DNA from: Lamellibrachia satsuma
Lineage: Eukaryota; Annelida; Polychaeta; Sabellida; Siboglinidae
NCBI GenBank assembly: GCA_033239005.1
Contig: BSQZ01000015.1
Span: forward strand, 10,171,001 to 10,235,000
DNA: 64,000 nt
Direction of reading: 5' to 3'
The notes beneath the pieces were generated by a model. The model searched no databases and had not been told where the DNA came from. It saw only the letters and a program-made list of their open reading frames with translations. Positions 8,203-17,274 of the stretch are shown one piece after another; within the stretch, counting starts at the first letter, position 1, and every line of letters starts with the position of its first letter. A program made the position numbers and the translations under genes.

Positions 8203-9012
8203 TTAAATGTCTTCCCAACTAGCCAATGACGTCAGTGCCTTGCGTTGACGTTCTGGAGGTGGGGTGAGCATGGAATGTTCCATTTGACTGCGTCGACGAG
8301 CGAGGGGTGTCCAACTGAGCGATCTTCTTGCGCTACCACCACCAGAGCGAGGAGTAGCCGGTATTCGACGACGACCTGGAGTGGATGTGGTCGGTGTCGG
8401 TACCTGACGTATGTAGTCTCTCCTGGCGACGTTACCGACCAACTCCATGGGCAGGTTCATGGCAAGGAGTTGTCTTGCAAACGGTTGCCATCCCGTCGGA
8501 TTGGTCTTTCTCTTAAGCAACACATCGTTCACGAGATCCACCACGTTACTTCCGGCGATGGGCACACCCTCGTGTATCAGTTCGCCGCGGGCGGTCCAAG
8601 ACATGTTTCTTTTCATGCGTTCCATCAACCATCTGGCTTTGCCTTGCATGGTCTTGGGGACGGTATCCACGACGTCGGCCTCTATCTCGCTAGCAGGAGC
8701 TCCCTCCGCCCCCGCCCCCGCCCCCGGCCCCGGCCCCGGCCCCGGCCCCGGCCCTGCTCCAGACTCGTTCACTGCGATCACTCGTGTCGGTTCCTTGGCG
8801 TGTTTATCGGACAAGACGTTATACCGTTGCAACACCTGATTATACAATGTTACCTTGGTCCTGTCGTCGAGGTCCTTTCTGTCGAGGATGGCCGTCATCT
8901 CGTCATCGAGAGCTCGCACCTTCTTACCTAAGGTATCCGTCGGAGGTGGGGGTGATCGAAGCGTGTCCAACATTCGTGAATCTACCAAGGCCATCTTGCG
9001 TGCGTGTTCCAT
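8203..9012 (-). CDS. Conserved Polinton protein, 269 aa, unknown function
   Basis: A family found in animal Polintons between the ATPase and the integrase; its role is not established. The N-terminal third is helical and charged (LDDEMTAILDRKDLDDRTKV, LYNQVLQRYNVLSDK). A Gly-Pro/Gly-Ala repeat (about residues 91-107) comes from a GGGGCC-type hexanucleotide repeat. After it come WTARGELIHEGVPIAGSN and DLVNDVLLKR, then a basic Ser/Thr/Pro-rich tail. The second Polinton copy has a homolog without the Gly-Pro repeat, so that repeat is a local expansion. Its ATG is 4 bp after the stop of the 133-aa gene. Confidence 0.8.
   Translation of the reverse strand: MEHARKMALVDSRMLDTLRSPPPPTDTLGKKVRALDDEMTAILDRKDLDDRTKVTLYNQVLQRYNVLSDKHAKEPTRVIAVNESGAGPGPGPGPGPGAGAGAEGAPASEIEADVVDTVPKTMQGKARWLMERMKRNMSWTARGELIHEGVPIAGSNVVDLVNDVLLKRKTNPTGWQPFARQLLAMNLPMELVGNVARRDYIRQVPTPTTSTPGRRRIPATPRSGGGSARRSLSWTPLARRRSQMEHSMLTPPPERQRKALTSLASWEDI
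8707..8757 (-). repeat. GGGGCC-type hexanucleotide repeat in a coding region
   Basis: The coding strand carries about eight consecutive G-runs (GGGGCC/GGGGGC units) encoding Gly-Pro and Gly-Ala. Four or more G4 tracts could fold as a G-quadruplex. The homologous gene at 24310-24360 lacks it. Confidence 0.8.
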
Positions 9013-9016
9013 GTAT

Positions 9017-9418
9017 CTAGCCTCCCGAACGAAGGTGGTGCGACCTGGTTGCTTGCGGGAGCAGCACCTCTCGAAGCAAGGGTAGAAACACCGAACTTGC
9101 CAACGGTGCTAGGAAGGCCGATAGGAACCCTCCGCTCTGTCCTTCACCGACCTGTCGGTGCAGCAAGAGGCGTCTTCTTCTACCAGCCGACGTTCGACTG
9201 TGAGCCAACTCGCGTAACTTATTCCTGTATTTACTCAAACGACGCCTCTGTAATGCAGACAATGGAATGTTCTGTTTTAATATGTTGTAGGCACACTCGG
9301 CTAGCGCACACAAAAGATCGGCGTCAGCGTTTTCGATGATGGTTCTTTTCAGTTTGTTGTTCTTGATCCTGTTCAGAGCCTGTATGAATATAATGTGTCT
9401 CTTCACCAGGGCAGACAT
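9017..9418 (-). CDS. Small Polinton protein with hydrophobic C-terminus, 133 aa
   Basis: Begins MSALVKRHIIFIQALN and has Lys/Arg-rich helices (LSALQRRRLSKYRNKLRELA). A Gly-led hydrophobic stretch (GGFLSAFLAPLASSVFLPLL, about residues 96-115) could insert into membranes. The family recurs in animal Polintons just before the 269-aa protein; I know of no assigned function, and a membrane-active minor virion protein is one possibility. A TATA box lies 34-41 bp upstream of the ATG. In the second Polinton only its first ~28 residues survive, fused to the next gene. Confidence 0.7.
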   Translation of the reverse strand: MSALVKRHIIFIQALNRIKNNKLKRTIIENADADLLCALAECAYNILKQNIPLSALQRRRLSKYRNKLRELAHSRTSAGRRRRLLLHRQVGEGQSGGFLSAFLAPLASSVFLPLLREVLLPQATRSHHLRSGG

Positions 9419-9451
9419 GTGGGAATGAAGAGACTATCCAAGCGTGCGGTC

Positions 9452-9459
9452 TTTTTATA
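9452..9459 (-). promoter_or_regulatory. TATA box overlapping the ATPase stop codon
   Basis: TATAAAAA on the minus strand, ending 34 bp before the ATG at 9418. The stop codon of the ATPase frame (TAA, 9457-9455) lies inside it. The second Polinton keeps the same overlap (TATAAATA at 23920-23927), so the box is likely the promoter of the 133-aa/269-aa gene block. Confidence 0.7.
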
Positions 9460-9560
9460 CCTTAGGCAAGTACACGTACTGAACACCGTCGTCTGGAAAG
9501 ATGGCCGTGCGCAGACGCATGTCCTCGTGTGTGTCCTGCTTGAGATCGACCAATAGATAG
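9455..9560 (-). pseudogene. Polinton packaging ATPase, last ~35 codons only
   Basis: The frame LLVDLKQDTHEDMRLRT...FPDDGVQYVYLP matches the C-terminus of the FtsK/HerA-type genome-packaging ATPase; the longer fragment in the second copy (23359-23925) ends almost identically. Everything upstream, including Walker A and B, is missing. A deletion joins this tail directly to the truncated PolB near 9560. Confidence 0.75.
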
Positions 9561-11971
9561 CGAAGCCCCGCCAACCACGTGATCTTTGACGAGATGCAAA
9601 GTCGTCATGGAATTGTCGCGCCAGGCCTCTTGACAACTGGCATAATCCTCGTCGGAAATACTTTCGTTCTTCAGTCGACTGAAGAAGGCCTGTTTCGATG
9701 GAAGTGCAGTGTCGTCGAGTCTCTCCAGACGGTCCATGTACTCGTACGGGAAATGACCTTTTGTCACCTCGCATCCGTACGCCTTCAGATACTTGTCGTA
9801 ACTGAACCCGGGAGCTATGTAGTTGGTCATGTCTAGGAATTTCAGCTGATCCGTCGAAAGACACATGAAAGTGTTGTTGCGTTTGATGACGAAAAAAGTA
9901 CCGACACCCTCATTCTCTTCATCTTTGTCGTCTTGTTCTTCTTGTTCTTCTTGGTCTTCTTGTTCCTTGGATCCGGTGGATAAGAAGTAGGGTATGAGAA
10001 ACTGTTTGATGGCATTGAGATCATACTTACCCGAATTGAACCCGATGACAGGCAACTGATGCATCCATCCATAGAGTTGTCCCATCAGCTTTTTGTATGG
10101 ATTGGTCGTCGGACGAGATTTCTTCTTATCGACGGCTGATCGTGCAGCCTTCTCAGTTTCGTCCCATTTCGTCAGTTCCTCTGCGAGTTGATCCAAGACA
10201 TCTTCGTACGAGTGTTTGATCTTGTCGTACGCGGCGTCACTCATCGCTTGTAAGATATTCATCATTCTACTCACCAACTTGTTGGTGTCTCCGTCCGTGA
10301 CGAGACATTGCACTCGCTCGTGGCCGGGTACGTTGGATGCTACGGTGACGCTCAGTGGAACGTGACGCGCCACCCAGTGGACCTTGTCACTGTCCGACGG
10401 AAGTTGTTCCGTGTCGAACCAACACTCGAAATCAAAGGTGGCTCGATACGGATAGTAGCGCAACGATTCAGCCACGCGAATGTTCTCGTCGTCCAGACGT
10501 TCGAACACCGATGGTGTGGAATGGTACACGCCACCAGGATAGACTCGACGCACACCCCCCGTACACGTGCGCTCGTGCCGATACAGCATAGATGCCTCTT
10601 TCCATAAAGAGTCACCGCACTTCCGACATCGATACGAGTTGCAGTACATGCAGGCATCTTGGATGAATGAAAAATGTGTCCCGTGAAGGTTGAGATACAT
10701 TGTTTCGGGGTACTTGCATAACGATCGACGAACCAGTTCGGCAGTCGACTTACCGACCTTCTCATTGACAAGGCGGTACACGCACACGTTCGTTTGGAAC
10801 GTGGTCTCTACGCGATAGAGGTCATCCAGCGTGACCCCTGTAAATTCTTCCATGGGTACGTGATCTCAGTCGTATGTCTCGTAGAGCGTCTTCACCGCCG
10901 GTTCCAATCGACGTATATCACATCCTCGATGCAGGGCCAGACATCGGAACAGACACAGGTTATCTTTGTACCTCTTCATATGGATGGGATCCGTTTCCAA
11001 TCCGATGATGCTTTTCTTCCTTTTGATGCAGGATGGTAGAGAGATCATGCCTACACATCCTATAGGATGATCGATGATGCGATTAACGAAAAAAGTGACA
11101 TTCGTCACGAGTTCGCATACCCACGCAGAATCCGGTGTTTGATTGATGGCCCATTGCAAGAGGTCGGGTTCTCGGATGCGTTGGAGAAATTTATCAAAGT
11201 CCTTGCTGTTGGTGACGAGACTGGGTTCGTCCAGGTAGCGTCCACAGCAATTACAAGAGGTATGATAGTACTTGTATTGACCCGTGTTCTTGTTTCTCAG
11301 AATGAACCCGTAACTGAGGTTAATCTTGAACGCATTGGTCTGTTCCTGGAACATGATCTTCAAAGACGGTTCGAAGTCGGTCGTGTCTAGCGTGATTAAT
11401 CTGTAATCGTACCTGCATTGAAGTGGACCTCTGAACACGTGGGTCCGTATAGCAGACCAGTGCGCACGAACGACATCTAGCAACTCCGTCGATAGAGTAT
11501 CGGCGAAGGGAAGTCGATCAGGCGGGTCTAACGGATCTTCCTCGGTAACGAGTTGTGGGATGGGGTAATGTCTTCTCTTATTGATCTCTTTGGTGCTGGT
11601 GGCTCGGTGACGTCGGCACACGCGGTTCGTGCGTGCATGGTCAGATTGTAACGTCTTTCGAACTTCCGTCCGCATTTCTTACATGCGTAGACGATGCTTA
11701 TATTACTACTTCTACTACTACTACTACTACCTCTACATACCGTCCTTACGTGACGTTGTAGGTTGTTATATATCCCGAATGTGGCGCCGCACTTCTCGCA
11801 TGCGTATTTCGCTCTCTTTGCCTAGTCGCTGCGTGGCGCCACCATAGGCGGTGCCACCTAGTATGAATGTAAGTCGCTTGATGGCGTCGAGTGAGTACTC
11901 TGCACGTGACGTTGTAGTTCTGCGCACGTGTCGAAGGCGACCTCGCAGTGACGACACTGGTGTCTTTTCAT
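9561..11971 (-). pseudogene. Protein-primed family B DNA polymerase (PolB), N-terminal and exonuclease parts
   Basis: Replicates the element in the intact state. Start ATG at 11971, 42 bp after a TATA box. Three C2H2/C2HC fingers come first, at about 11963-11895, 11805-11740 and 11685-11630. The conserved N-terminal domain (11600-10870) is followed by an in-frame TGA at 10868-10866, another C2HC finger (C76, C79, H93, C97 counted from the Met at 10853), ExoI DFECWF (residues 141-146), ExoII GFNSGKYDLN and ExoIII-like FSYDKYLKAYG. An acidic Glu/Gln/Asp linker sits between ExoII and ExoIII. Frame changes occur near 11850 and 11640. The sequence ends soon after the exonuclease, so the palm and thumb with the DTD active site are deleted and the gene cannot polymerise. 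Confidence 0.9.
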
Positions 11972-12012
11972 GACTGCATCTACAACTGAGAGGGAATGGA
12001 CTCTCAGTACAT

Positions 12013-12020
12013 CTATATAG
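12013..12020 (-). promoter_or_regulatory. TATA box of the PolB gene
   Basis: CTATATAG, preceded by GC-rich sequence on the minus strand, lies 42-49 bp upstream of the first PolB ATG (11971). This is similar to the other TATA-ATG spacings in this element. Confidence 0.55.
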
Positions 12021-12528
12021 CGGGTGCGAGGTGGATAAGATGTCAATCATTAATAGGAGACGTTCCTACCTTGATTCCTATTGGTCAATTACTAATTAAC
12101 ATGGGTACTATTGTCCAATCACCAATAAGAGACGTTCCTACCTTGAATCCTATTGATCAATTACTAAAAAGGGGCGTTCCTAACATGGGTACTATTGACC
12201 AATTACGAATAAGAGACGTTCCTAACATGGGTACTATTGACCAATCACAGGCGTTCCTAACTTGGCTACTTTTGGTCACTTAGTATTGTCCACTATGTCC
12301 ATCATAATCGGCTACGGGTTTCCCTTTCGTGAAGAGGGGTGTCAGTCGTGCGAATAATGAAGGTACAACACGTTCCATTCCATTTTGACTATTTTATTCA
12401 ATAGAATTCATTGTCTATGAAATAGATATATATATATATACTGTACTGATATGAAAAGATAGGCTTCTCTATATATAAGTTGATGATGATATGACGTCGA
12501 CTTTTGGGTGTTTTACTATGATGACTGA
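12021..12528. other. Polinton internal non-coding region with short repeats
   Basis: No gene seen. At 12060-12250 the motifs gacgttcctac and atgggtactattgaccaat recur about four times at 40-50 bp intervals. 12380-12480 is AT-rich. Confidence 0.6.
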
Positions 12529-12730
12529 CTTGTGGGTTTTTACACCACGACAGAGGTCACGTGTGCGAATAATGGCTGACTTGTGGGTTTTTACACCACG
12601 ACAGAGGTCACGTGTGTGAATAATGGCTGACTTGTGGGTTTTTACACCACGACAGGGGTCACGTGTGTGAATAATGGCTGACTTGTGGGTTTTTACACCA
12701 CGACAGGGGTCACGTGTGTGAATAATTGTA
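12529..12730. repeat. 51-bp tandem repeat, 4 copies
   Basis: Units start at 12529, 12580, 12631 and 12682, each with cttgtgggtttttacaccac followed by gacagRggtcacgtgtg. Because 51 is a multiple of three, frames crossing it look like a 17-residue repeat protein, but I see no reason to call a gene. Confidence 0.9.
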
Positions 12731-12769
12731 TATATAGAAGTCGATCTCTTCATGCATAAAGATTACTAT

Positions 12770-13075
12770 ATGTATTTCATAGACAACAAATACACGCAAA
12801 AGAATAAAGACACTAATGATATATAACAATTACATACATAGATTAAAGTCAATAACATTTACTAAAGACACTAATGATATATAAAAACTAAATACATAAG
12901 ATTAAAGTCAATAACAATATACGATTCAAATCAATTACTCTGTGTGTGACACTAATGATATATAACAACTAAATACATAAGATTAAAGTCAATAACAATT
13001 ACTAAAGACACTAATGATATAAGAGATTAAATTCATTAACAATTACTAAAGACACTAAACAATATATGATTCACA
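12770..13075. repeat. AT-rich degenerate tandem repeat
   Basis: Repeats of gacactaatgatatataa with aataca(t/c)aagattaaagtcaa, about five copies at ~55-75 bp spacing. No gene. Confidence 0.75.
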
Positions 13076-13078
13076 TCA

Positions 13079-13880
<802 letters not shown>

Positions 13881-13980
13881 TTTCCGTTTTCGTCGCTGCT
13901 GTTGCTGCTGCGGCGGTGTTGCCGTCTTGTCATCATCATCGTCGGTTTTTTCATACGCCTCTCGTAATTGGCGTAGACCG

Positions 13981-14547
13981 TTATGGATCTATAGATGGGA
14001 CAACAAAAGACACACCTGTTTTATCAATGTCAGGAACTTCGTTCTTACCTGTATATAGACTGGCTATGGTCGCTCTGATAGTGTCTGCCATATCGACACA
14101 CCATTGCCTTTTACCAACCCTCTCCTCCACCGCTATGACAACCCAGCGCATGATGTGATTGATCAGACCGGAAGACGGTACGTAATATTCACCTTCCGAT
14201 AAATCTAATATACGCTCAATCTCGTTACATGCATAACGAACACAGGCTGCGTCTATCAACGCGTTGAAGGTGTTCTGGTTCATCATGGCTTCTGTACGAT
14301 TCCATAGTCTGTATATGTTCATTGCTGTCGCCTGCATATCGTTGCCATGGTTACTACCGCCGCTGCTGTTGCTGCTGCTGCTTATGACCATAGCTGCTTC
14401 GCTGCTGCTTACGGTAATAACCGCATCGTTATTTTCCTCGTCTGCTATACACAGAGTCGTTTCGGTAGAAGAAGTGATGGATGGTGTGGATGGTAACAGA
14501 TTACGTTCTTCATACGAGTCTAACCACTGCTGTACCTTTTTATTCAT
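13981..14547 (-). CDS. Unknown Polinton accessory ORF, in frame with the RPA-like gene
   Basis: 188 codons from the first ATG. The frame is open upstream to the TAG of the RPA-like ORF (14664-14662), so the two are in one frame separated by a single stop. The first half is Ser/Thr-rich and charged; the second half looks globular and helical (NIYRLWNRTEAMMNQNTF, YACNEIERILDLSEGEYYV, INHIMRWVVIAVEERV). I recognise no family. It may be the C-terminal part of a longer ssDNA-binding protein interrupted by one nonsense codon, or a separate gene. Confidence 0.5.
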   Translation of the reverse strand: MNKKVQQWLDSYEERNLLPSTPSITSSTETTLCIADEENNDAVITVSSSEAAMVISSSSNSSGGSNHGNDMQATAMNIYRLWNRTEAMMNQNTFNALIDAACVRYACNEIERILDLSEGEYYVPSSGLINHIMRWVVIAVEERVGKRQWCVDMADTIRATIASLYTGKNEVPDIDKTGVSFVVPSIDP

Positions 14548-14661
14548 GGTATTTTCCCAGTCCCGTACCTTTTGATTCGTGCTTATTTCATCAACAGGAG
14601 GACCTGTGCTTTCATTGCTGTTGTCAGCGCTGGCGGCGACGGCATTCTCTTTGTCTTCCTC

Positions 14662-15165
14662 CTACAAAGAGAATGCCTCGTCAAGTACTTCCAGCTCTGA
14701 CGCAATGTAGTTTACGTAGTCCTTGTTGACGCGCTTTTTAATGGTCGCTCTGACACGGACCCCCCTCAACACAGACAGGGCAGCCACCCGTTCGTCTTCT
14801 GACTTCATTGCGACGTACTGGTTCGCGGTGAAGCCAAGGATTTTAACTGCCAGCGTATCAAATACGCTAGCCCAACATTCACTTCCTATACTGTCTCTCA
14901 GGAGGACACGCAGGTTGAATCTGTACGTCGGAGATCGCTCCCATTTGTGTGTTGGACAATAGTACCCCTTACTAGTACTACGCTGGACTCCAACGGAACA
15001 CTGTGAGCATGCCAGATATACTACATATTTCTCCTGCCGTGCGGTAGACACTATGGTTAACGGTGTTGGAAACTTGTACGTTCCATCGCTTACCTGGCTC
15101 TGTAAACGCGTCAGATTCATCATGTGGTCGTCATCGAAGAGCTGCTGCGCGGCGGCGGCCATCAT
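14662..15165 (-). CDS. RPA-like single-stranded DNA-binding protein
   Basis: 167 aa resembling the C-terminal OB fold of the RPA large subunit (DBD-C type), which coats single-stranded DNA during replication. A zinc ribbon C53-x2-C56-x13-C70-x2-H73 (LACSQC ... YYCPTH) is followed by the typical strand pattern YRFNLRVLLRDSIGSECWASVF and a helix after LGFTANQY. A TATA box lies ~75 bp upstream. Core Polinton sets do not normally include this protein; it would suit the protein-primed replication of PolB. The assignment rests on motif layout and has not been tested by a search. An origin by capture from a host RPA gene or from another DNA virus is possible. Confidence 0.65.
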   Translation of the reverse strand: MMAAAAQQLFDDDHMMNLTRLQSQVSDGTYKFPTPLTIVSTARQEKYVVYLACSQCSVGVQRSTSKGYYCPTHKWERSPTYRFNLRVLLRDSIGSECWASVFDTLAVKILGFTANQYVAMKSEDERVAALSVLRGVRVRATIKKRVNKDYVNYIASELEVLDEAFSL

Positions 15166-15240
15166 GTTGCTTCGCTAGAGAGAGAATGTCGAGTGAGTCG
15201 CTGCGAGAATCATGTTATGACAGTTGCAGCTACGGGTCCC

Positions 15241-15248
15241 TTATATAG
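15241..15248 (-). promoter_or_regulatory. TATA box of the RPA-like gene
   Basis: CTATATAA followed by GGG on the minus strand, 76-83 bp upstream of the ATG at 15165. The context GCCCGCTATATAAGGG is typical of a strong pol II TATA box. Confidence 0.6.
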
Positions 15249-15348
15249 CGGGCCGGTTGCATGGCGCGTCTGTGTTATATTTACCAGCTGGCCCTCTGGT
15301 ATGTATTGCGCAATCACCGCGCATTCCTATCGCTGTGCGCGCCAGACT

Positions 15349-15813
15349 TTATGGCACATGGTTTTTTCGAATGAACTCGCGACAATTCACGAGTATCTGA
15401 CCCAACACGTTCTGTCCACGCTGTCCAGTGTAAGTGGACATGCTCCAGTATCCCTCCCTACTTCTCACACTTTCCATTAACGGCGCTGGATATGTTTCTA
15501 ATAATAGTTTGCGTAATGTCTTGTCGCGAAATTTAATAGCAACTAACGCTCTCATTACAGATCGTCTCTGTTTGTTCCACTGCGCGCGTAACTCCTGTTT
15601 CTCTCGGATGGTCTTGCTTAGGTATTTCGCCTGTAGTCCGGTTCTTGTGGCAAGCATTTTCTGCGCCGTCTCGACATCTCCATAAAAGATGCATTTCCTG
15701 TACTGGTATGCAGCTTCAACTGTGTTAAAAACATGACCCCATGCATGTATCCTACATGCGTAGAAGTTGGATAGAAACGAGTTTCCTCCACGGAAGTATA
15801 TAGGAGGAGTCAT
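15349..15813 (-). CDS. NADAR-family protein
   Basis: 154 aa from the ATG at 15813 (the frame is open to 15876, but the family motif starts here). The layout is that of the NADAR/YbiA-like superfamily: FRGGNSFLSNFYACRI, GHVFNTVEAAYQYRKC, a Trp followed by RRSVMRALVAIKF, and GQNVLGQILVNCRE near the C-terminus. Family members split N-glycosidic bonds of ADP-ribose-like compounds; some remove ADP-ribose from guanine in DNA, others act on riboflavin intermediates. In this virus-like element it could undo a host ADP-ribosylation defence or repair element DNA; that is inference. The frame is intact and full-length for the family. It lies upstream of the RPA-like gene on the same strand. Confidence 0.8.
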   Translation of the reverse strand: MTPPIYFRGGNSFLSNFYACRIHAWGHVFNTVEAAYQYRKCIFYGDVETAQKMLATRTGLQAKYLSKTIREKQELRAQWNKQRRSVMRALVAIKFRDKTLRKLLLETYPAPLMESVRSREGYWSMSTYTGQRGQNVLGQILVNCREFIRKNHVP

Positions 15814-16369
15814 TCTGATTTTATGCTGTTTAATGTTACATGCACTGTATTTATATACATAAATGCATGTATACATAAATTAATGCATGCATATATAAAT
15901 TAATGCATGCATATAAATTAATGCATATGCATATATGTCCACCAGTTTCCATGCAGCAATAACTTCCATAAGTGCATGGTGTTTTTATGCGTGATAAATG
16001 AGTTTTCGGATTCAGCGTTAGTTAGTTGACAGGCTTATCGGTGGGAGGAGTTGTTTACTGTTTCATGCAGAATGTCTGGAATCGATACAACGTTGGTTGA
16101 GAACTGGTTGACTTTGTTTTTTACACGTGATAAATGAGATTTTGGTTTCAACATCGATTCTCTGACACTTCTATGACAGGCTTATCGAACATGTTTTTCG
16201 TTGTGAAGGATGACTTATTGTTCTAGTGGGTTTGGGAGTTGATTATTAGCATTCCAGTTTAATAATAATTTTTATTATGGGTGTTTTCTGACATAACTTT
16301 CTGACTTTGATGGATTTGTTATTGTGTTATAGCAGCTTATGTCAGCTGTCTGCATTGTTTAGCGTTTCC
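15814..16369. other. Polinton intergenic region between divergent genes
   Basis: Separates the leftward NADAR gene from the rightward spliced gene. Near 15835-15945 there are ATGCAT-rich repeats (ttaatgcatgcatat). At 15988-16200 there are two copies of a ~125-bp unit (gtgataaatgag, acaggcttatcg). I see no gene. Confidence 0.6.
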
Positions 16370-16378
16370 TATATAAAG
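16370..16378 (+). promoter_or_regulatory. TATA box of the spliced 125-aa gene
   Basis: TATATAAAG, 95-103 bp upstream of the ATG at 16473. A second TATA-like box (TATAAATAG, 16724-16732) lies in the intron. Confidence 0.55.
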
Positions 16379-16472
16379 CCGTCCTCAGACAAGGTATTTC
16401 TTTATACACTTACCGCCATTCTGCAACCGTCGTTCTGCTGCTGCCGCTGCCGTTGCCTCTGACGTCATCACC

Positions 16473-17274
16473 ATGCTGTCTAGCGTTGCTTTGTTTTCCG
16501 ACTTGATGCAAGTCTATATCGAGATTGGCGTTGCGTTGAGTCTGATACTGTATCGATCGTAAGTACATATTGTCCGTGGTTGTTTGCTGATACGTACTCC
16601 TGTGTTTTTAAAAGGTTTTAAAAGCGTCTACATAACACACACAGTTTAACTTTAAGAGACATCTTTTATGCGTCTGTGACCTAGCTACAATGCCTCTTGC
16701 TAAGCGGCTGGTAGTCTGATTATAAATAGCACGCGCGCCGCGTCGGCCGAGCGAGGTCGCCAGGTCAGTCTTATCAGTTTTACGCGACCTAGTTTCTACG
16801 CGCTTCTGCTGCTGTCGGTGTAGCATTACATACGCCGTGGTGGATCCAAAGTACACCGCTCACAGCAGGTCTACTCATAGTTTATTATTAATAGATGTGC
16901 ATGTGCTATTTAATGTACATACGATACTTTTAACACAGTCCTTTACCAATGGCTCAATGTGTCTTTCACTCTGGTTTTTCAGCTTCCATAGAAACCACTG
17001 GCCGTTCGTGATGCAGGAGTTATGTGCTCGTACGCCACGCATAGACGAGAACAGCGATGACGGGTGTACTTCTGAAGAAAACTGGGACAATGAATGCAAT
17101 GAATACGCCGCATTTCTAGATCATAGAAAATTATGGTCTGCTGTCATGCAAGAAATGGAAAAGTCGTGTGGGGGGTACAATGATCAAGGCAACGTAGTAA
17201 AACGGCCAGTACAACGACTTACAAAACTGATCGTTAGACGAGGGAAATCACTGCCGCGACTGAACTTGTATTGA
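16473..17274 (+). CDS. Spliced two-exon small membrane protein, 125 aa, in the Polinton
   Basis: Exon 1 is 16473-16558 and exon 2 is 16983-17274. The donor is GTAAGTA at 16559, a perfect consensus. The acceptor is a pyrimidine run ending TTTTTCAG at 16982. The joined frame is open (378 nt with stop). Exon 1 encodes a short hydrophobic segment (IEIGVALSLILY); exon 2 encodes an acidic, Cys-containing body (DENSDDGCTSEENWDNECNE) and a basic tail. It runs opposite to all other genes of the element and has its own TATA box. No family recognised. The start fits the TATA spacing but an alternative promoter within the intron is possible. Confidence 0.55.

Noticed and set aside
16608..16856. 82-codon basic minus-strand frame
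   Set aside because: It lies within the intron of the better-supported spliced gene and contains an antisense TATA box; no motif.
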